Assembly: GCA_902519465.1 (NCBI GenBank)
Contig: CABYJW010000004.1
Span: 1 to 58,070 of the forward strand
Length of the DNA: 58,070 nt
From: an uncultured Pelagibacteraceae bacterium
Lineage (GTDB): Bacteria; Pseudomonadota; Alphaproteobacteria; Pelagibacterales; Pelagibacteraceae
Reading direction: 5' to 3'
The position numbers were made by a program, and so were the translations under genes. The notes below the pieces were generated by a model. That model was not told where the DNA came from, did no database searches, and saw only the letters and a program-made list of their open reading frames with translations. Below are positions 1 to 9,731 of the stretch, one piece after another; within the stretch, counting starts at the first letter, position 1; the number at the start of each line of letters is the position of its first letter.

Positions 1-1427
1 TGAATTATTTAACTTTATCCAGAGAATCTGGAACATTATCAGGAGGAGAGTCACAAAGAATTAGATTAGCTTCACAAATAGGATCTGGTTTAACCGGTGT
101 TTTGTATGTTTTAGATGAACCATCAATAGGTTTACATCAGAGGGATAATAAAAAACTTATAGCAGCTCTAAAAAGATTAAGAGATTTGGGTAATACAGTA
201 ATTGTTGTCGAACATGATGTTGAAACCATGGAAAGTGCAGATCATATAATTGATCTGGGTCCCGAAGCAGGAATTAATGGTGGTAAAATTACAGCGGAAG
301 GCCCTCTTAAAAAAATTATTGATACAAAAGAAAGTATCACAGGAAATTATTTATCTGGAAACAAAATAATTGAAGTACCAACAAAAAGAAAAACAGCAAA
401 AAATGGAAGGTTCTTAGAAATATTAGGTGCTAGCGGAAATAATTTACAAAAAGTAGATTTAAAAGTACCAATTGGAACTTTCACTTGTGTTACAGGGGTT
501 TCTGGTAGTGGTAAGTCAACATTAGTTTTACAAACATTATTTAATGCTCTTAATTTGTTGCTTAATAATAATAAATCAAGAAAATTACCTAAATCTTTTA
601 AAAATTATAAAGGTACTGAATTGATTGACAAAGTTATTGACATCGACCAATCACCAATTGGTAGAACTCCAAGATCAAACCCAGCAACCTATACAGGGGC
701 GTTTGGTCCAATTAGAGATTGGTTTGCAAGTTTACCTGAGTCTAAAACAAGAGGCTATAAACCAGGAAGATACTCATTCAACGTAAGGGGTGGAAGATGT
801 GAAACCTGTGAAGGCGATGGAGTAATAACTTATGAAATGCACTTTTTACCAGATGTATACATTCCTTGTGATGCTTGCAAAGGCACTAGATACAATCGGG
901 AAACTTTAGAAATAAAATTTAAAAATAAGAATATAGCAGAAGTTTTAGACATGACTGTAGAAGAAGGTTGTGTGTTTTTTGAAAATATACCAAATATTTA
1001 CTCAAAATTACTTACATTAAAACATGTAGGTTTGGGCTATATAAAAATTGGACAGCAAGCCACAACACTTTCAGGTGGCGAGGCGCAAAGAATTAAGTTA
1101 GCTAAAGAATTATCCAAGAGATCTACTGGTAGGACTCTTTACATACTAGACGAACCAACAACAGGTCTGCATTCACATGATATAAAAAAACTACTTGAGA
1201 TATTAAAAGCTTTTGTAAATACTGGTAATACGGTTATTGTTATTGAGCATAACTTAGACGTGATTAAAACAGCAGATTGGATAGTTGATATGGGTCCAGA
1301 AGGTGGTTCAGATGGTGGAAAAATCATTGCTGAGGGTCCTCCTGAAAAGATAATGCAGATTGAGGGCAGTTATACTGGAAAATTTCTTAAAAACCTTATT
1401 AACAATAAAATGAAAAAAACGGCATGA
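1..1427 (+). CDS. uvrA: UvrABC excision nuclease subunit A (3' part)
   Basis: This is the C-terminal half of UvrA, the DNA-damage sensor of nucleotide excision repair. The reading frame is open from base 3, so the gene continues to the left of the window; about 474 residues are visible. The first visible segment carries an ABC signature ([13 protein letters not shown]) and a Walker B ([12 protein letters not shown]) of the first ATPase. After these come the second Walker A (GVSGSGKST), a zinc-binding module with two CxxC pairs (CETC and CDAC, bases about 797-880), then the second signature ([13 protein letters not shown]) and Walker B ([12 protein letters not shown]). Two complete ATPase tails plus the zinc module make this UvrA and not another ABC protein. 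No stop or frameshift interrupts it. The small PuuD-like gene follows after 27 bases. Confidence 0.97.
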   Translation, partial: NYLTLSRESGTLSGGESQRIRLASQIGSGLTGVLYVLDEPSIGLHQRDNKKLIAALKRLRDLGNTVIVVEHDVETMESADHIIDLGPEAGINGGKITAEGPLKKIIDTKESITGNYLSGNKIIEVPTKRKTAKNGRFLEILGASGNNLQKVDLKVPIGTFTCVTGVSGSGKSTLVLQTLFNALNLLLNNNKSRKLPKSFKNYKGTELIDKVIDIDQSPIGRTPRSNPATYTGAFGPIRDWFASLPESKTRGYKPGRYSFNVRGGRCETCEGDGVITYEMHFLPDVYIPCDACKGTRYNRETLEIKFKNKNIAEVLDMTVEEGCVFFENIPNIYSKLLTLKHVGLGYIKIGQQATTLSGGEAQRIKLAKELSKRSTGRTLYILDEPTTGLHSHDIKKLLEILKAFVNTGNTVIVIEHNLDVIKTADWIVDMGPEGGSDGGKIIAEGPPEKIMQIEGSYTGKFLKNLINNKMKKTA

Positions 1428-1454
1428 AGTTTAAATTTTATGCTATAATAAATT

Positions 1455-2054
1455 ATGGTTAATATTTTACAATCGCTATCAAAAACTGTTCATCTTTCAG
1501 CTATATTGGCTGTTTTATTATTTGCTGGACTTTTTTTTGCTGGCGGAGACTGGGCATTTGATAGACTCTTTTGGAGCTGGTTATTTAGATATTTACATGT
1601 AGTAGTTGGAATTATGTGGATTGGGTTATTGTGGTATTTAAATTTTGTTCAAATACCAAATATGCCTAAATTTACAGACGAGCAAAAACCCGCAATTACA
1701 AAAATTATTGCGCCTGCTGTTTTATTTTATTTTCGATGGGCTGCTTTAGCAACAATTGTAACTGGTTTGATCGTTGCATATTTAAATGGATATGTACATG
1801 ATGCAATGATACTTGGAATTGGAAGTGGTGGTAAAAATACTGCTATCGGTATCGGTATGTGGTTAGGAATAATAATGGCTTTTAATGTCTGGTTTATAAT
1901 TTGGCCAAATCAGAAAAAAGTTTTAGGTATAGTTGAATGTCCTGCAGAAGATAAACCAAAACATGCGAAAACAGCTGTCATTACATCTAGAGTTAACACG
2001 TTACTATCGTTACCAATGTTGTTGACGATGGTTATAGCTCAAAACCTTTATTAA
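1455..2054 (+). CDS. PuuD-like (DUF989) integral membrane protein, cytochrome-less
   Basis: A 199-residue membrane protein with about five hydrophobic segments (roughly residues 12-30, 41-62, 90-110, 132-152 and 181-197). The segments with WIGLLWYLNFVQIP and FNVWFIIWPNQKK match what I know of the membrane domain of the PuuD/urate hydroxylase family, where a C-terminal cytochrome c domain normally follows. Here the protein ends after the membrane part and no CxxCH haem site is present. His14 and His48 lie in or near membrane segments and could be haem ligands, which is inference. Whether it acts on urate is unknown; a role as a small redox membrane protein is equally possible. Its end overlaps the convergent secF by four bases. 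Confidence 0.7.
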   Translation: MVNILQSLSKTVHLSAILAVLLFAGLFFAGGDWAFDRLFWSWLFRYLHVVVGIMWIGLLWYLNFVQIPNMPKFTDEQKPAITKIIAPAVLFYFRWAALATIVTGLIVAYLNGYVHDAMILGIGSGGKNTAIGIGMWLGIIMAFNVWFIIWPNQKKVLGIVECPAEDKPKHAKTAVITSRVNTLLSLPMLLTMVIAQNLY

Positions 2055-2953
2055 TTATTTTCTTTTTCCTTTGAAATAGTTTTAAAAGATACATTAAAAT
2101 ACTTTAGTATTGGACTAGCTACAAAAATTGACGAATAAGTACCAATAATAACTCCAATAATCATTGCAAGTGAAAAACCTTTTAAAATTTCACCACCAAG
2201 AATAAAGATTGAAATTAAAGCTAATAAAGTAGTTGATGAAGTTATAATGGTTCTAGATAAAGTTTCATTTATTGATTTATTTGAAATTTCACCAATTTTT
2301 AAACTAGAATATTTTATTAAGTTTTCACGGACACGATCATAGATTACAACAGTATCATTCATAGAATATCCCACTATAGTTAGGACAGCAGCAACAATTG
2401 ATAAGTTTATTTCGAGTGATAATAAAGAAAATAAGCCAATCGTAATCAAAACATCGTGAAAAATTGCAATTATTGATCCTATGCTGAATTGCCATTCAAA
2501 TCTTACCCAAATATAAAATAACATTGCTGCTAAAGCCAAAGATATTGCTAAAAGACCTGACTCCAGAAGTTCTTTGCTTACCTTGGGACCAACATTTTCT
2601 ACTCTTCTAAAATCAACATTTCCTTGAAGTTCATTTGAAACCTTCTCTTTGATAGTTTTAATACTAATTTTATCGTCAAAACTTTTTCTCTCAAACTTAA
2701 CAAGAAAGTCTCCTTTTTTTCCAAACTCTTTAACATTAATATCTCCCAGATCAAGCTGATTAAAAGATGATCTCACATCACTAATTTGGATATTGGTTGA
2801 GTCACATCTCAATTCCATTAATGTTCCGCCCTTAAAGTCAATTCCAAAATTTACACCTTTAAAAAAAATCATCAAAATGCTTAATAGAACTAGTATCATT
2901 GATGTGATGTTTGCTAATTTAAATTTTTGTTCAAAATTATAGTTATTAATCAT
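2051..2953 (-). CDS. secF: Protein translocase subunit SecF
   Basis: SecF, partner of SecD in the accessory complex of the Sec translocon, which uses the proton gradient to help pull exported proteins across the inner membrane. The 300 residues begin with one membrane helix, then the family motif GINFGIDFKGGTLMEL, a small periplasmic domain, and five further membrane helices from about residue 130, including GYSMNDTVVIYDRVRE, the conserved TM4-type segment. The length is normal. The start overlaps the end of secD by four bases (ATGA), so the two are translationally coupled. The gene closes the leftward run that starts at dgt. Confidence 0.97.
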   Translation of the reverse strand: MINNYNFEQKFKLANITSMILVLLSILMIFFKGVNFGIDFKGGTLMELRCDSTNIQISDVRSSFNQLDLGDINVKEFGKKGDFLVKFERKSFDDKISIKTIKEKVSNELQGNVDFRRVENVGPKVSKELLESGLLAISLALAAMLFYIWVRFEWQFSIGSIIAIFHDVLITIGLFSLLSLEINLSIVAAVLTIVGYSMNDTVVIYDRVRENLIKYSSLKIGEISNKSINETLSRTIITSSTTLLALISIFILGGEILKGFSLAMIIGVIIGTYSSIFVASPILKYFNVSFKTISKEKENN

Positions 2954-4503
2954 ATTGTAATTTTGTTATCTCTATTTTTAAAAACGATTCTAGATGTAAG
3001 ATGTCTTGAAATAAAATATGCAGAAAATAGTGTTGTAACTAATCCAATAGATAGTGTTACAGCAAAACCTTTTACAGGACCTGATCCAAATATAAATAAG
3101 ATTATTGAAGCAATTAATGTAGTTATATTTGCATCAAGAATTGTTACTATCGACTTTTTAAAACCAGAGTCAAATGCCTGAATATTAGAATTTTCACCCT
3201 TTAATTCTTCTTTAATACGTTCAAAAATTAGCACATTTGCATCGACGGCCATGCCTACAGTAAGAATTATACCTGCGATACCCGGTAATGTTAAGGTTGC
3301 TTCTAATAATGTTAAAATACCCATCAACATTAAAAGATTGGAAATTAATGAGATATTGGCAATTATACCAAAAAGTTTATATTTAAATGACATAAATAAA
3401 ACAACAAGAAGAAAGCCGATTATTAACGAAACAATTCCTGCCTCAATGGAATCTTTTCCTAGATCCGGTCCAACAGTTCTTTCTTCAACAACATTTAATG
3501 GTGTGGGCAATGCGCCTGACCTCAATAGTAAAGCCAAATCAGTAGCTGTTTGAAAAGTAAAATTACCAGATATCGTTCCATTTCCACCGGTAATCGAATC
3601 TTGAATAACTGGTGCGCTTATTGCCTCGTTGTCGAGAATTATAGCTAATCTTTTACCAATATTATCACTAGTTACCCTACCAAATCTTTGCGAGCCCAAT
3701 CTATCCAATGAAAAAGAAACAATGGGTTGATTATTTAAATTGTCAAATTTTGGCTGAGCATCAATCAAGTTTTCTCCACTTAAAATAATTCTTTTGCTTA
3801 CAGATATTTCTTCTTGGGTATTAGTAATAATAAAATTTTCACTGCCAAATTCGACATTGTCTTTAGTAACCAATCTAAATGACAGCTCTGCTGTTTTTCC
3901 AAGCAATTCTTTTATTCTTTCTGGATTCTTAATACCAGGTAGCTCTACCAAAATTCGATTATTTCCTCTTTTAAGTATAGATGGTTCTTTGGTACCTATT
4001 TCATCAATACGTCTTCTAACAATTTCTATGGATTGGTCTACAGCAGCTGAACGAAGATTAATTATTCCATATTTAGATAAATATATACTAATTAAATTAT
4101 TCTTTATTGTGTAGTCTAATTCGAATGAATTATATTTATCCAAAAAGGCATTAATTTCATTAGAACCTTTAAGATTAAATATTTTTTCAAATTCTTTAAA
4201 GTTTTTTTCCTCCGTTGTAAATTTAATCGAGTCATCATTTATACTAAAATTATCAAATTTAATTAAACTCTTATTAAGTGCTTTTTTAAGCAATATTACT
4301 TTCGACTGTAAACGTCTTTTTTCTAATGCACTACTATCAACTTCTAAAAGTAAGTAAGATCCACCTTGCAAATCCAAACCAAGATTAATTTTTTTTTTTA
4401 AAAAAGGACTTTCAAAATTTAAGAAATTTGAAAGTGAAAAAAAACTTATTAAAATAAACGTTATATATATTGTAAGAACTTTCGAATTTGAAAAGTTTAA
4501 CAC
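2950..4503 (-). CDS. secD: Protein translocase subunit SecD
   Basis: SecD, the larger subunit of the SecDF accessory complex for late steps of Sec export. It has an N-terminal membrane helix (about residues 8-27), then NLGLDLQGGSYLLLEVD, a long periplasmic part with the conserved RRIDEIGTKEP region near residue 160, and five C-terminal helices with AVDANVLIFERIKEEL. The 517 residues are close to the usual alphaproteobacterial length. It lies between yajC (6-base gap upstream) and secF (4-base overlap), the standard yajC-secD-secF order. Confidence 0.97.
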   Translation of the reverse strand: MLNFSNSKVLTIYITFILISFFSLSNFLNFESPFLKKKINLGLDLQGGSYLLLEVDSSALEKRRLQSKVILLKKALNKSLIKFDNFSINDDSIKFTTEEKNFKEFEKIFNLKGSNEINAFLDKYNSFELDYTIKNNLISIYLSKYGIINLRSAAVDQSIEIVRRRIDEIGTKEPSILKRGNNRILVELPGIKNPERIKELLGKTAELSFRLVTKDNVEFGSENFIITNTQEEISVSKRIILSGENLIDAQPKFDNLNNQPIVSFSLDRLGSQRFGRVTSDNIGKRLAIILDNEAISAPVIQDSITGGNGTISGNFTFQTATDLALLLRSGALPTPLNVVEERTVGPDLGKDSIEAGIVSLIIGFLLVVLFMSFKYKLFGIIANISLISNLLMLMGILTLLEATLTLPGIAGIILTVGMAVDANVLIFERIKEELKGENSNIQAFDSGFKKSIVTILDANITTLIASIILFIFGSGPVKGFAVTLSIGLVTTLFSAYFISRHLTSRIVFKNRDNKITI

Positions 4504-4509
4504 AAAAAA

Positions 4510-4788
4510 TTATTTTTTAATTTCTTTTTTTAAATGACTTTGAACTGTATTCTTTATCACATTAACTTTTACGCCGTCTGAAATCTCTATTTCTAATTTA
4601 TCATCCTCATAAACCCTATCTACTTTTCCTATAATTCCACCTGAAGTAATTACTTCATCCCCCCTTTTTAAATTCTTTACCATATCTTTATGTTCTCTAA
4701 CTCTTTTTTGCTGAGGTCTAATTAAGAAAAAATAAAATATAACAAAAATTAGTATTAAAGGTATAAATTGTGCAAAATTTGAACTCAT
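4510..4788 (-). CDS. yajC: Preprotein translocase subunit YajC
   Basis: YajC is a small single-span protein that joins SecDF in the inner membrane. The 92 residues begin with a hydrophobic helix at about 8-25 ending in LIRPQQKR, followed by a cytoplasmic KOW-like beta domain with LKRGDEVITSGGIIGKV. The motif, the size and the position six bases upstream of secD make the call secure. serS lies upstream on the same strand after a 55-base gap, the largest gap in this part of the run. Confidence 0.96.
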   Translation of the reverse strand: MSSNFAQFIPLILIFVIFYFFLIRPQQKRVREHKDMVKNLKRGDEVITSGGIIGKVDRVYEDDKLEIEISDGVKVNVIKNTVQSHLKKEIKK

Positions 4789-4843
4789 AATTTTAAAATA
4801 AGTATAGTATTAATAATATTATAACAACTAATTTATTAAATAT

Positions 4844-6091
4844 TTAAATTTTGTCTAGGTTTTTCATGTACCCCCTCAAAGCTTCAGGTATTGTAATTGT
4901 GCCATCTGATTTCTGATAATTCTCCATAATTGCAATTAAAGTCCGGCCAATAGCTAAACCAGATCCATTAAGTGTACCAAGAAAATCAGATTTATTTTTT
5001 GAATCTTTATATTTAGCTCTCATTCGTCTTGATTGAAATTGTCCACAAGATGAACAACTTGAAATTTCTCTAAACTTATTTTCAGATGGTATCCATACTT
5101 CTAGATCAATAGTTTTTTCAGCACTAAAACCCATATCACCAGTACATAGTAACACTTGTCTGTAAGGTAGTTTTAGTCTTTTAAGAATCTCTTCAGCACA
5201 ACTTATCATTCGATTTAACTCTTCATTGCATTTGTTTGGTTCAACTATGCTAACTAATTCAACTTTATAAAATTGGTGCTGTCTCAACATTCCTTTTGTG
5301 TCTTTCCCGTAACTTCCCGCTTCTTTTCTAAAGCAAGGAGTTGAAGCCACTAATCTTTTTGGCAGATTTTTAATGTTAAGAGTATTTTCCTTAAACATAT
5401 TTGTTAATATAACTTCTGCAGTAGGAATTAAATATTTTTTTTGATTGCCCTCCATTTGAATTTGGAATTGATCGTTTTCAAATTTAGGTAACTGACCTGT
5501 ACCATACATGGTATTTTCAGATGCGATTAATGGAGGTGATACTTCTTCATAGCCAAATTCTTTTGTGTGAACATCGAGCATAAAATTAGAAATTGCTCTT
5601 TCTAATTCAGCTAATTTTCCTTTTAAAAAAACAAATCTAGCACCTGTTGTTTTGGATGCTAGATCAAAATCTAGTAAACCTTTTTTTTTACCTATTTCAT
5701 AATGTGATTGGACTTTAAAAGAAAACTTAGGGATTTCGCCAGTAAGATTTATAATTTTGTTTGACTTTTCATCAGAACCAACTGGAACGTCATCTAAACC
5801 TATATTGGGTATTACATCTAAAATTTGAGAAATTTTTTTACCAATTTTTTTTTCTTCAATTATTAATTGATTAATCTCGTTAGAAATATTTTTTGATTTC
5901 TCAAATTGTTTTTTGTCTTGTGATTTGGAGATTATTTTCTTTTGTTGTTCTAATTTTTCTTTATTACCTATTATTTCTCTATGTTTTTTATCCAACTGTA
6001 TTAATTTGTCAAAATCTACTTTTGTATTTCTTTTAGAAATTTTGTTTTTAAAATCGTCTAAATTCTCCCTTATTAATTTAAGATTGTGCAT
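4844..6091 (-). CDS. serS: Seryl-tRNA synthetase
   Basis: Class II aminoacyl-tRNA synthetase that charges tRNA-Ser (and the selenocysteine tRNA where present). The N-terminal 110 residues form the lysine/glutamate-rich antiparallel coiled coil that grips the tRNA long arm. The catalytic core shows motif 2 (TPCFRKEAGSYGKDTKGMLR) and motif 3 (LNGSGLAIGRTLIAIMENYQ). The 415 residues are near the normal length. The start overlaps the end of tatC by 14 bases, a layout seen across alphaproteobacteria. Confidence 0.98.
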   Translation of the reverse strand: MHNLKLIRENLDDFKNKISKRNTKVDFDKLIQLDKKHREIIGNKEKLEQQKKIISKSQDKKQFEKSKNISNEINQLIIEEKKIGKKISQILDVIPNIGLDDVPVGSDEKSNKIINLTGEIPKFSFKVQSHYEIGKKKGLLDFDLASKTTGARFVFLKGKLAELERAISNFMLDVHTKEFGYEEVSPPLIASENTMYGTGQLPKFENDQFQIQMEGNQKKYLIPTAEVILTNMFKENTLNIKNLPKRLVASTPCFRKEAGSYGKDTKGMLRQHQFYKVELVSIVEPNKCNEELNRMISCAEEILKRLKLPYRQVLLCTGDMGFSAEKTIDLEVWIPSENKFREISSCSSCGQFQSRRMRAKYKDSKNKSDFLGTLNGSGLAIGRTLIAIMENYQKSDGTITIPEALRGYMKNLDKI

Positions 6092-6851
6092 TTTCTTTAT
6101 CTCTATTTTTTTCAGTAAGTTTTACTGATATAATAGATAATTCATATAATATTAACAATGGTATTGCTAAACCTATTTGAGTAATAGGATCAGGGGGAGT
6201 TAGTATTGCAGCAGCTGCAAAGATGATAACAATAAAATATTTTCTTCTTATTTTTAAATATTCCGAATCAATTACACCTACACGAGCTAACAAATTTAAC
6301 AGAACTGGAAGTTGGAAACTTAAACCAAACGCAAAGATAAGACGCATAATAAGAGATAAATATTCATTCACTTTTGCTTCTAATTGGATTGGAAGGGCAT
6401 TTCCCTGACCGACTGTTTCGAAAGACAAAAAAAACTTAATTGCTAACGGCATAACCAAATAATAAATCAACATTCCTCCGAGCAAGAATAGTATTGGAGT
6501 AGCTATTAAATATGGTAATAAAGTTTTCTTTTCGTTTTTATAGAGACCTGGTGCAACAAATTTCCATAATTGCGTTAAAACAACAGGGCAACCAAGAAAA
6601 ATTGCCGCAAAAAAAGCGACTTTCAAATAAGTAATAAATGTTTCATGTAATGCGGTAAATATTAATCTTCTCTCAACACCATCATTTTGAACTGCTTTAG
6701 CATATGGCTCGACTAAGAAATTGTAAATATTTTCTGCAAAAAAATATCCAATAATAAAAATTGTAAATATAAAGATTAAGGAATTAATTAATCTACTTCT
6801 CAGCTCTGTAAGATGACTAACAAAAGAACCTTCTTTGGATTTATCTGTCAT
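6078..6851 (-). CDS. tatC: Sec-independent translocase protein TatC
   Basis: TatC, the polytopic receptor for twin-arginine signal peptides. The 257 residues include the N-terminal SFVSHLTELRSRL, whose HLxELRxR element is diagnostic, and six membrane helices. ILTPPDPITQIGLAIPL near the C-terminus is also typical. It overlaps tatB by 11 bases upstream and serS by 14 bases downstream, so the tatABC-serS set is one transcription unit. Confidence 0.97.
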   Translation of the reverse strand: MTDKSKEGSFVSHLTELRSRLINSLIFIFTIFIIGYFFAENIYNFLVEPYAKAVQNDGVERRLIFTALHETFITYLKVAFFAAIFLGCPVVLTQLWKFVAPGLYKNEKKTLLPYLIATPILFLLGGMLIYYLVMPLAIKFFLSFETVGQGNALPIQLEAKVNEYLSLIMRLIFAFGLSFQLPVLLNLLARVGVIDSEYLKIRRKYFIVIIFAAAAILTPPDPITQIGLAIPLLILYELSIISVKLTEKNRDKENAQS

Positions 6852-7083
6852 TTTTCTTTTCTACGTCTTCGTTATTTTTTTTTGAATATTTTACCTCTGG
6901 ATCATCTGGGGTTACTTCATCTTCAAGTTTGGTCATTTTGTTCTGAATATCGCTAAAATATCTTTTGGTTGAGCCAATCCAACTTCCAACTTTACTTAAA
7001 ACTTTTGGAAAATCTTTAGGACCAATTACTAAAATGGCAACAACTACAATAATTAGTATTTCGAACCATCCAATTTGTGGCAT
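6841..7083 (-). CDS. tatB: Sec-independent translocase protein TatB
   Basis: TatB forms the substrate-receptor complex with TatC. The 80-residue protein has a short N-terminal membrane helix (about 6-22) ending in GPKDFPKV, the TatB hinge with its conserved glycine-proline, followed by an amphipathic helix and a charged tail. It is short for a TatB (many exceed 140 residues) because the C-terminal tail is trimmed. The genes before and after it are tatA and tatC, which distinguishes it from a second TatA. Confidence 0.94.
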   Translation of the reverse strand: MPQIGWFEILIIVVVAILVIGPKDFPKVLSKVGSWIGSTKRYFSDIQNKMTKLEDEVTPDDPEVKYSKKNNEDVEKKNDR

Positions 7084-7092
7084 TATTGTTTA

Positions 7093-7278
7093 TTAACTTT
7101 GTGAATTTGAATCTTTATCTGAATCTGATTTATCGTCTTTTTCTTCAGATGACATACCTTTTTTAAAACTCTTGATTCCCTTAGCGACATCGCCCATTAA
7201 GCTTGAGATTTTTCCTCTACCGAACAGTAGAACCACTAATACAACTACTATAGCTATTTGCCAAAAACTTATTCCCAT
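7093..7278 (-). CDS. tatA: Sec-independent translocase protein TatA
   Basis: TatA is the pore-forming subunit that multimerises for twin-arginine export. The 61 residues show [20 protein letters not shown] as the membrane helix, the FGRGK hinge and an amphipathic helix with [14 protein letters not shown]. The tail is rich in Asp, Ser and Lys. It starts the tatABC set and is nine bases upstream of tatB. Confidence 0.96.
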   Translation of the reverse strand: MGISFWQIAIVVVLVVLLFGRGKISSLMGDVAKGIKSFKKGMSSEEKDDKSDSDKDSNSQS

Positions 7279-7319
7279 AAGTTAAATTATATACAATAAA
7301 ACCAATTAAATAAATATCT

Positions 7320-8009
7320 TTATTCTTCGCTTTTAGGTGAGTCTTTAATAGCTTTGTCTATATCCTTATATAGTTCATCTTTTTTCTGGAGAGATTGCTC
7401 TTTAAAAAATTTACTGGTTCCGAATATAGAAGAGTCAATTGAAGCATCATCTATTAAACCAGCTGAACTAAGTTCATCAACACTTGGAAGATCAGTTAAT
7501 TTTTCTATATTAAAATGTTCAAGAAATTTTTCAGTAGTTGAATATTGAATTGGTTTGCCTGGAACATTTTTTCTACCAGATGGACGGACCCAATCTAGCT
7601 CAAGTAAAATTTCTAAAGTATTGGAAGAAAATGCAACACCTCGAATAGACTCAATTTCAGATCTAGTAACAGGTTGATGATACACAATAATTGATAGAGT
7701 CTCTATTGTGGATTTAGATAATTTTTTTTGAGTAGATTTTTGTAACGACATTAGTTTTGATAAGTCAATTGCTGTTCTGAAAGACCATTTATTTGATTTA
7801 TATATTAAATTTATTCCTCTTTCAGAATAATCTTTTTGAAGATTTTCTAAAATCTTTTTTATATTTGTGGTAGATCCAACTCTTTTTTCTATTGTATCTA
7901 AATCTAATGGTTCATCTGCTGCAAAAACTATTGCTTCTACTTCCCTTTCAATTTTAGATTTTTTTTTAGGAAAATTAATAATATTATTTTTTTTTTCGTT
8001 TTTGGTCAT
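7320..8009 (-). CDS. scpB: Segregation and condensation protein B
   Basis: ScpB is the kite subunit that bridges ScpA and the SMC condensin. The 229 residues contain two winged-helix domains: EREVEAIVFAADEPL opens the first and the central TIETLSIIVYHQPVTRSEIE segment is the classic ScpB signature. The start overlaps the end of scpA by four bases. The C-terminal tail after about residue 175 is charged and variable, as usual. Confidence 0.95.
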   Translation of the reverse strand: MTKNEKKNNIINFPKKKSKIEREVEAIVFAADEPLDLDTIEKRVGSTTNIKKILENLQKDYSERGINLIYKSNKWSFRTAIDLSKLMSLQKSTQKKLSKSTIETLSIIVYHQPVTRSEIESIRGVAFSSNTLEILLELDWVRPSGRKNVPGKPIQYSTTEKFLEHFNIEKLTDLPSVDELSSAGLIDDASIDSSIFGTSKFFKEQSLQKKDELYKDIDKAIKDSPKSEE

Positions 8010-8773
8010 GATTTACTTTCCTTTAATTTTAATGGTGTATGTTTTGCTGTTCTAATATAGATGTCATCAAAAAGATTATCTTGCATCAAATTCACCACTC
8101 CATCTTTAACTAATTCAAGACTCGCGGAGAAAACTGAAGCGAGTCCAGTTTTTTTAAAATTAATAGAAGTTTTAAAAGTTTGGGGGATCAAATCTTGAAT
8201 TTTTTTCCAATCGTCAATTTCAGACATTTTATTTTTTATCTCTTTAATTCCCTCTTGAGTTGTCATAACAGGAAGTTTAGGTATATTTATTGTTTGATAT
8301 AACGATTGAACTTTAATACCTGAATAACTTTTTAATAATTCATATAGTGTTACTTTGTAGACAGTGTTATTAATAGATCTAATACCACCTTTCATACCTC
8401 TATAAAATATTGTTTTTCCAATTATTTCTCTTTTAAGAAGTTGATCAGATAGTAATCTTATTAGTTCCAATTTCTTTAATTGTAATTTTAATTTTTCAGC
8501 AATGTCTGAAGCCTTGAATTCATCATCTTCATCTTCCGGTAATAAAAGTTTAGATTTTAAGTATGCTAACCATGTAGCCATAATTAAATATTCAAATGCT
8601 AAATCAAGATTTTTTGAATTTTTTATATAATCAAGAAAGTTATCAGCTAAAACTGTTACTGAGATTTGATTAAGATCAACTTTTTGGTTCTTAGCGAGGT
8701 CAAGTAAGGTCTGAAGTGGTCCTGAGTAATTTGGTATATCAATTAAAATATCTAAATCATTATTTGATTCCAT
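8006..8773 (-). CDS. scpA: Segregation and condensation protein A
   Basis: ScpA is the kleisin subunit of bacterial condensin. The N-terminal part has YSGPLQTLLDLAKNQKVDLN (family consensus Y.GPLDLLL.L...KVD), which binds the SMC neck, and a C-terminal winged helix that binds the SMC head. The length of 255 residues is normal. It is translationally coupled to scpB and lies 9 bases downstream of nagZ, as in many alphaproteobacteria. Confidence 0.95.
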   Translation of the reverse strand: MESNNDLDILIDIPNYSGPLQTLLDLAKNQKVDLNQISVTVLADNFLDYIKNSKNLDLAFEYLIMATWLAYLKSKLLLPEDEDDEFKASDIAEKLKLQLKKLELIRLLSDQLLKREIIGKTIFYRGMKGGIRSINNTVYKVTLYELLKSYSGIKVQSLYQTINIPKLPVMTTQEGIKEIKNKMSEIDDWKKIQDLIPQTFKTSINFKKTGLASVFSASLELVKDGVVNLMQDNLFDDIYIRTAKHTPLKLKESKS

Positions 8774-8782
8774 ATATAGATA

Positions 8783-9730
8783 CTATCTTAAAAAACGATA
8801 AAATTGTTGTGTTTTTTTTACAGTAAATTTATCAATTTTATTTGTTCCTTTAAGAAGTAGAGAAGAGTCGTTTGTATTACCGCCACAATATAAAATAAGA
8901 TTACAACCAGATTGTAGTGATTTTTTTGCATTAGAAAGTAAGTTTCCCTTTAAAGCTTTCATTCCAATGTCATCTGACATTATAAGACCTTTAAAATTAA
9001 TCTTATCTCTTATAATTTTTTTCAAGACAATTTTAGATTGCGTTGCAACAAAGTTAGGATCAATTTTTTTATATAATATGTGGGCAGTCATAACAAAATT
9101 CGAGTTGATATTTTTAAATGGAAAAAAATCTTTAAGTCCTAATTTTTTAATACTATCTAAAACTATTGGACGGGATTTGTGACTGTCAATATTTGTTGCT
9201 CCATGTCCGGGTATGTGTTTAGAAACAGAGCCAATTTTATTTTCTTTTAGTACAGTTACACATAATTTACCTAATATTCTTATATTTTTTTTATCTGAAG
9301 AAAAACACCTATTTTTTAAAATTTTTGCAGTTTTTTTATGTAAAATATCTAAAACAGGCACAGTATTTATATTAATTCCAGCTTCTCTTAACACAGAGCA
9401 TGTTGAGTTAAGGTAATATTGATAAATTTTTTTTCCATTATTTTTATTTTTTTTATATATATTACCAAAAAATTTTTGTGATAATTCTTTGCTATTTATC
9501 AAATGTGAAAATCTTGAAACATCTCCCCCCTCTTCGTCTACCAGAATAGGATAATAAGGATCTTTTAGGATTTTTCTTATACTATATGTTAATAATTTTA
9601 CTTGTTGAAATGATTTTATATTTCTTTTAAACAAAATTATTCCCCATGGTTTTTCCTTTTTAAAAAGTTTTTTTTCAGACTTTGTTAAATAGTATGTTTG
9701 GATACTCGTTATAATTGGCTTCCTATTCAT
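8783..9730 (-). CDS. nagZ: Beta-N-acetylhexosaminidase, glycoside hydrolase family 3
   Basis: NagZ removes N-acetylglucosamine from anhydromuropeptides during peptidoglycan recycling in the cytoplasm. The 315 residues show the family signature KHIPGHGATNIDSHKS, with the catalytic His on the mobile loop, and the nucleophile Asp in GLIMSDDIGMKALKG. PILVDEEGGDVSRF is the usual substrate-binding segment. There is no signal peptide, which fits a cytosolic enzyme. The neighbour order argS - small membrane protein - nagZ - scpA is standard for the class. Confidence 0.92.
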   Translation of the reverse strand: MNRKPIITSIQTYYLTKSEKKLFKKEKPWGIILFKRNIKSFQQVKLLTYSIRKILKDPYYPILVDEEGGDVSRFSHLINSKELSQKFFGNIYKKNKNNGKKIYQYYLNSTCSVLREAGININTVPVLDILHKKTAKILKNRCFSSDKKNIRILGKLCVTVLKENKIGSVSKHIPGHGATNIDSHKSRPIVLDSIKKLGLKDFFPFKNINSNFVMTAHILYKKIDPNFVATQSKIVLKKIIRDKINFKGLIMSDDIGMKALKGNLLSNAKKSLQSGCNLILYCGGNTNDSSLLLKGTNKIDKFTVKKTQQFYRFLR

Positions 9731-9731
9731 T

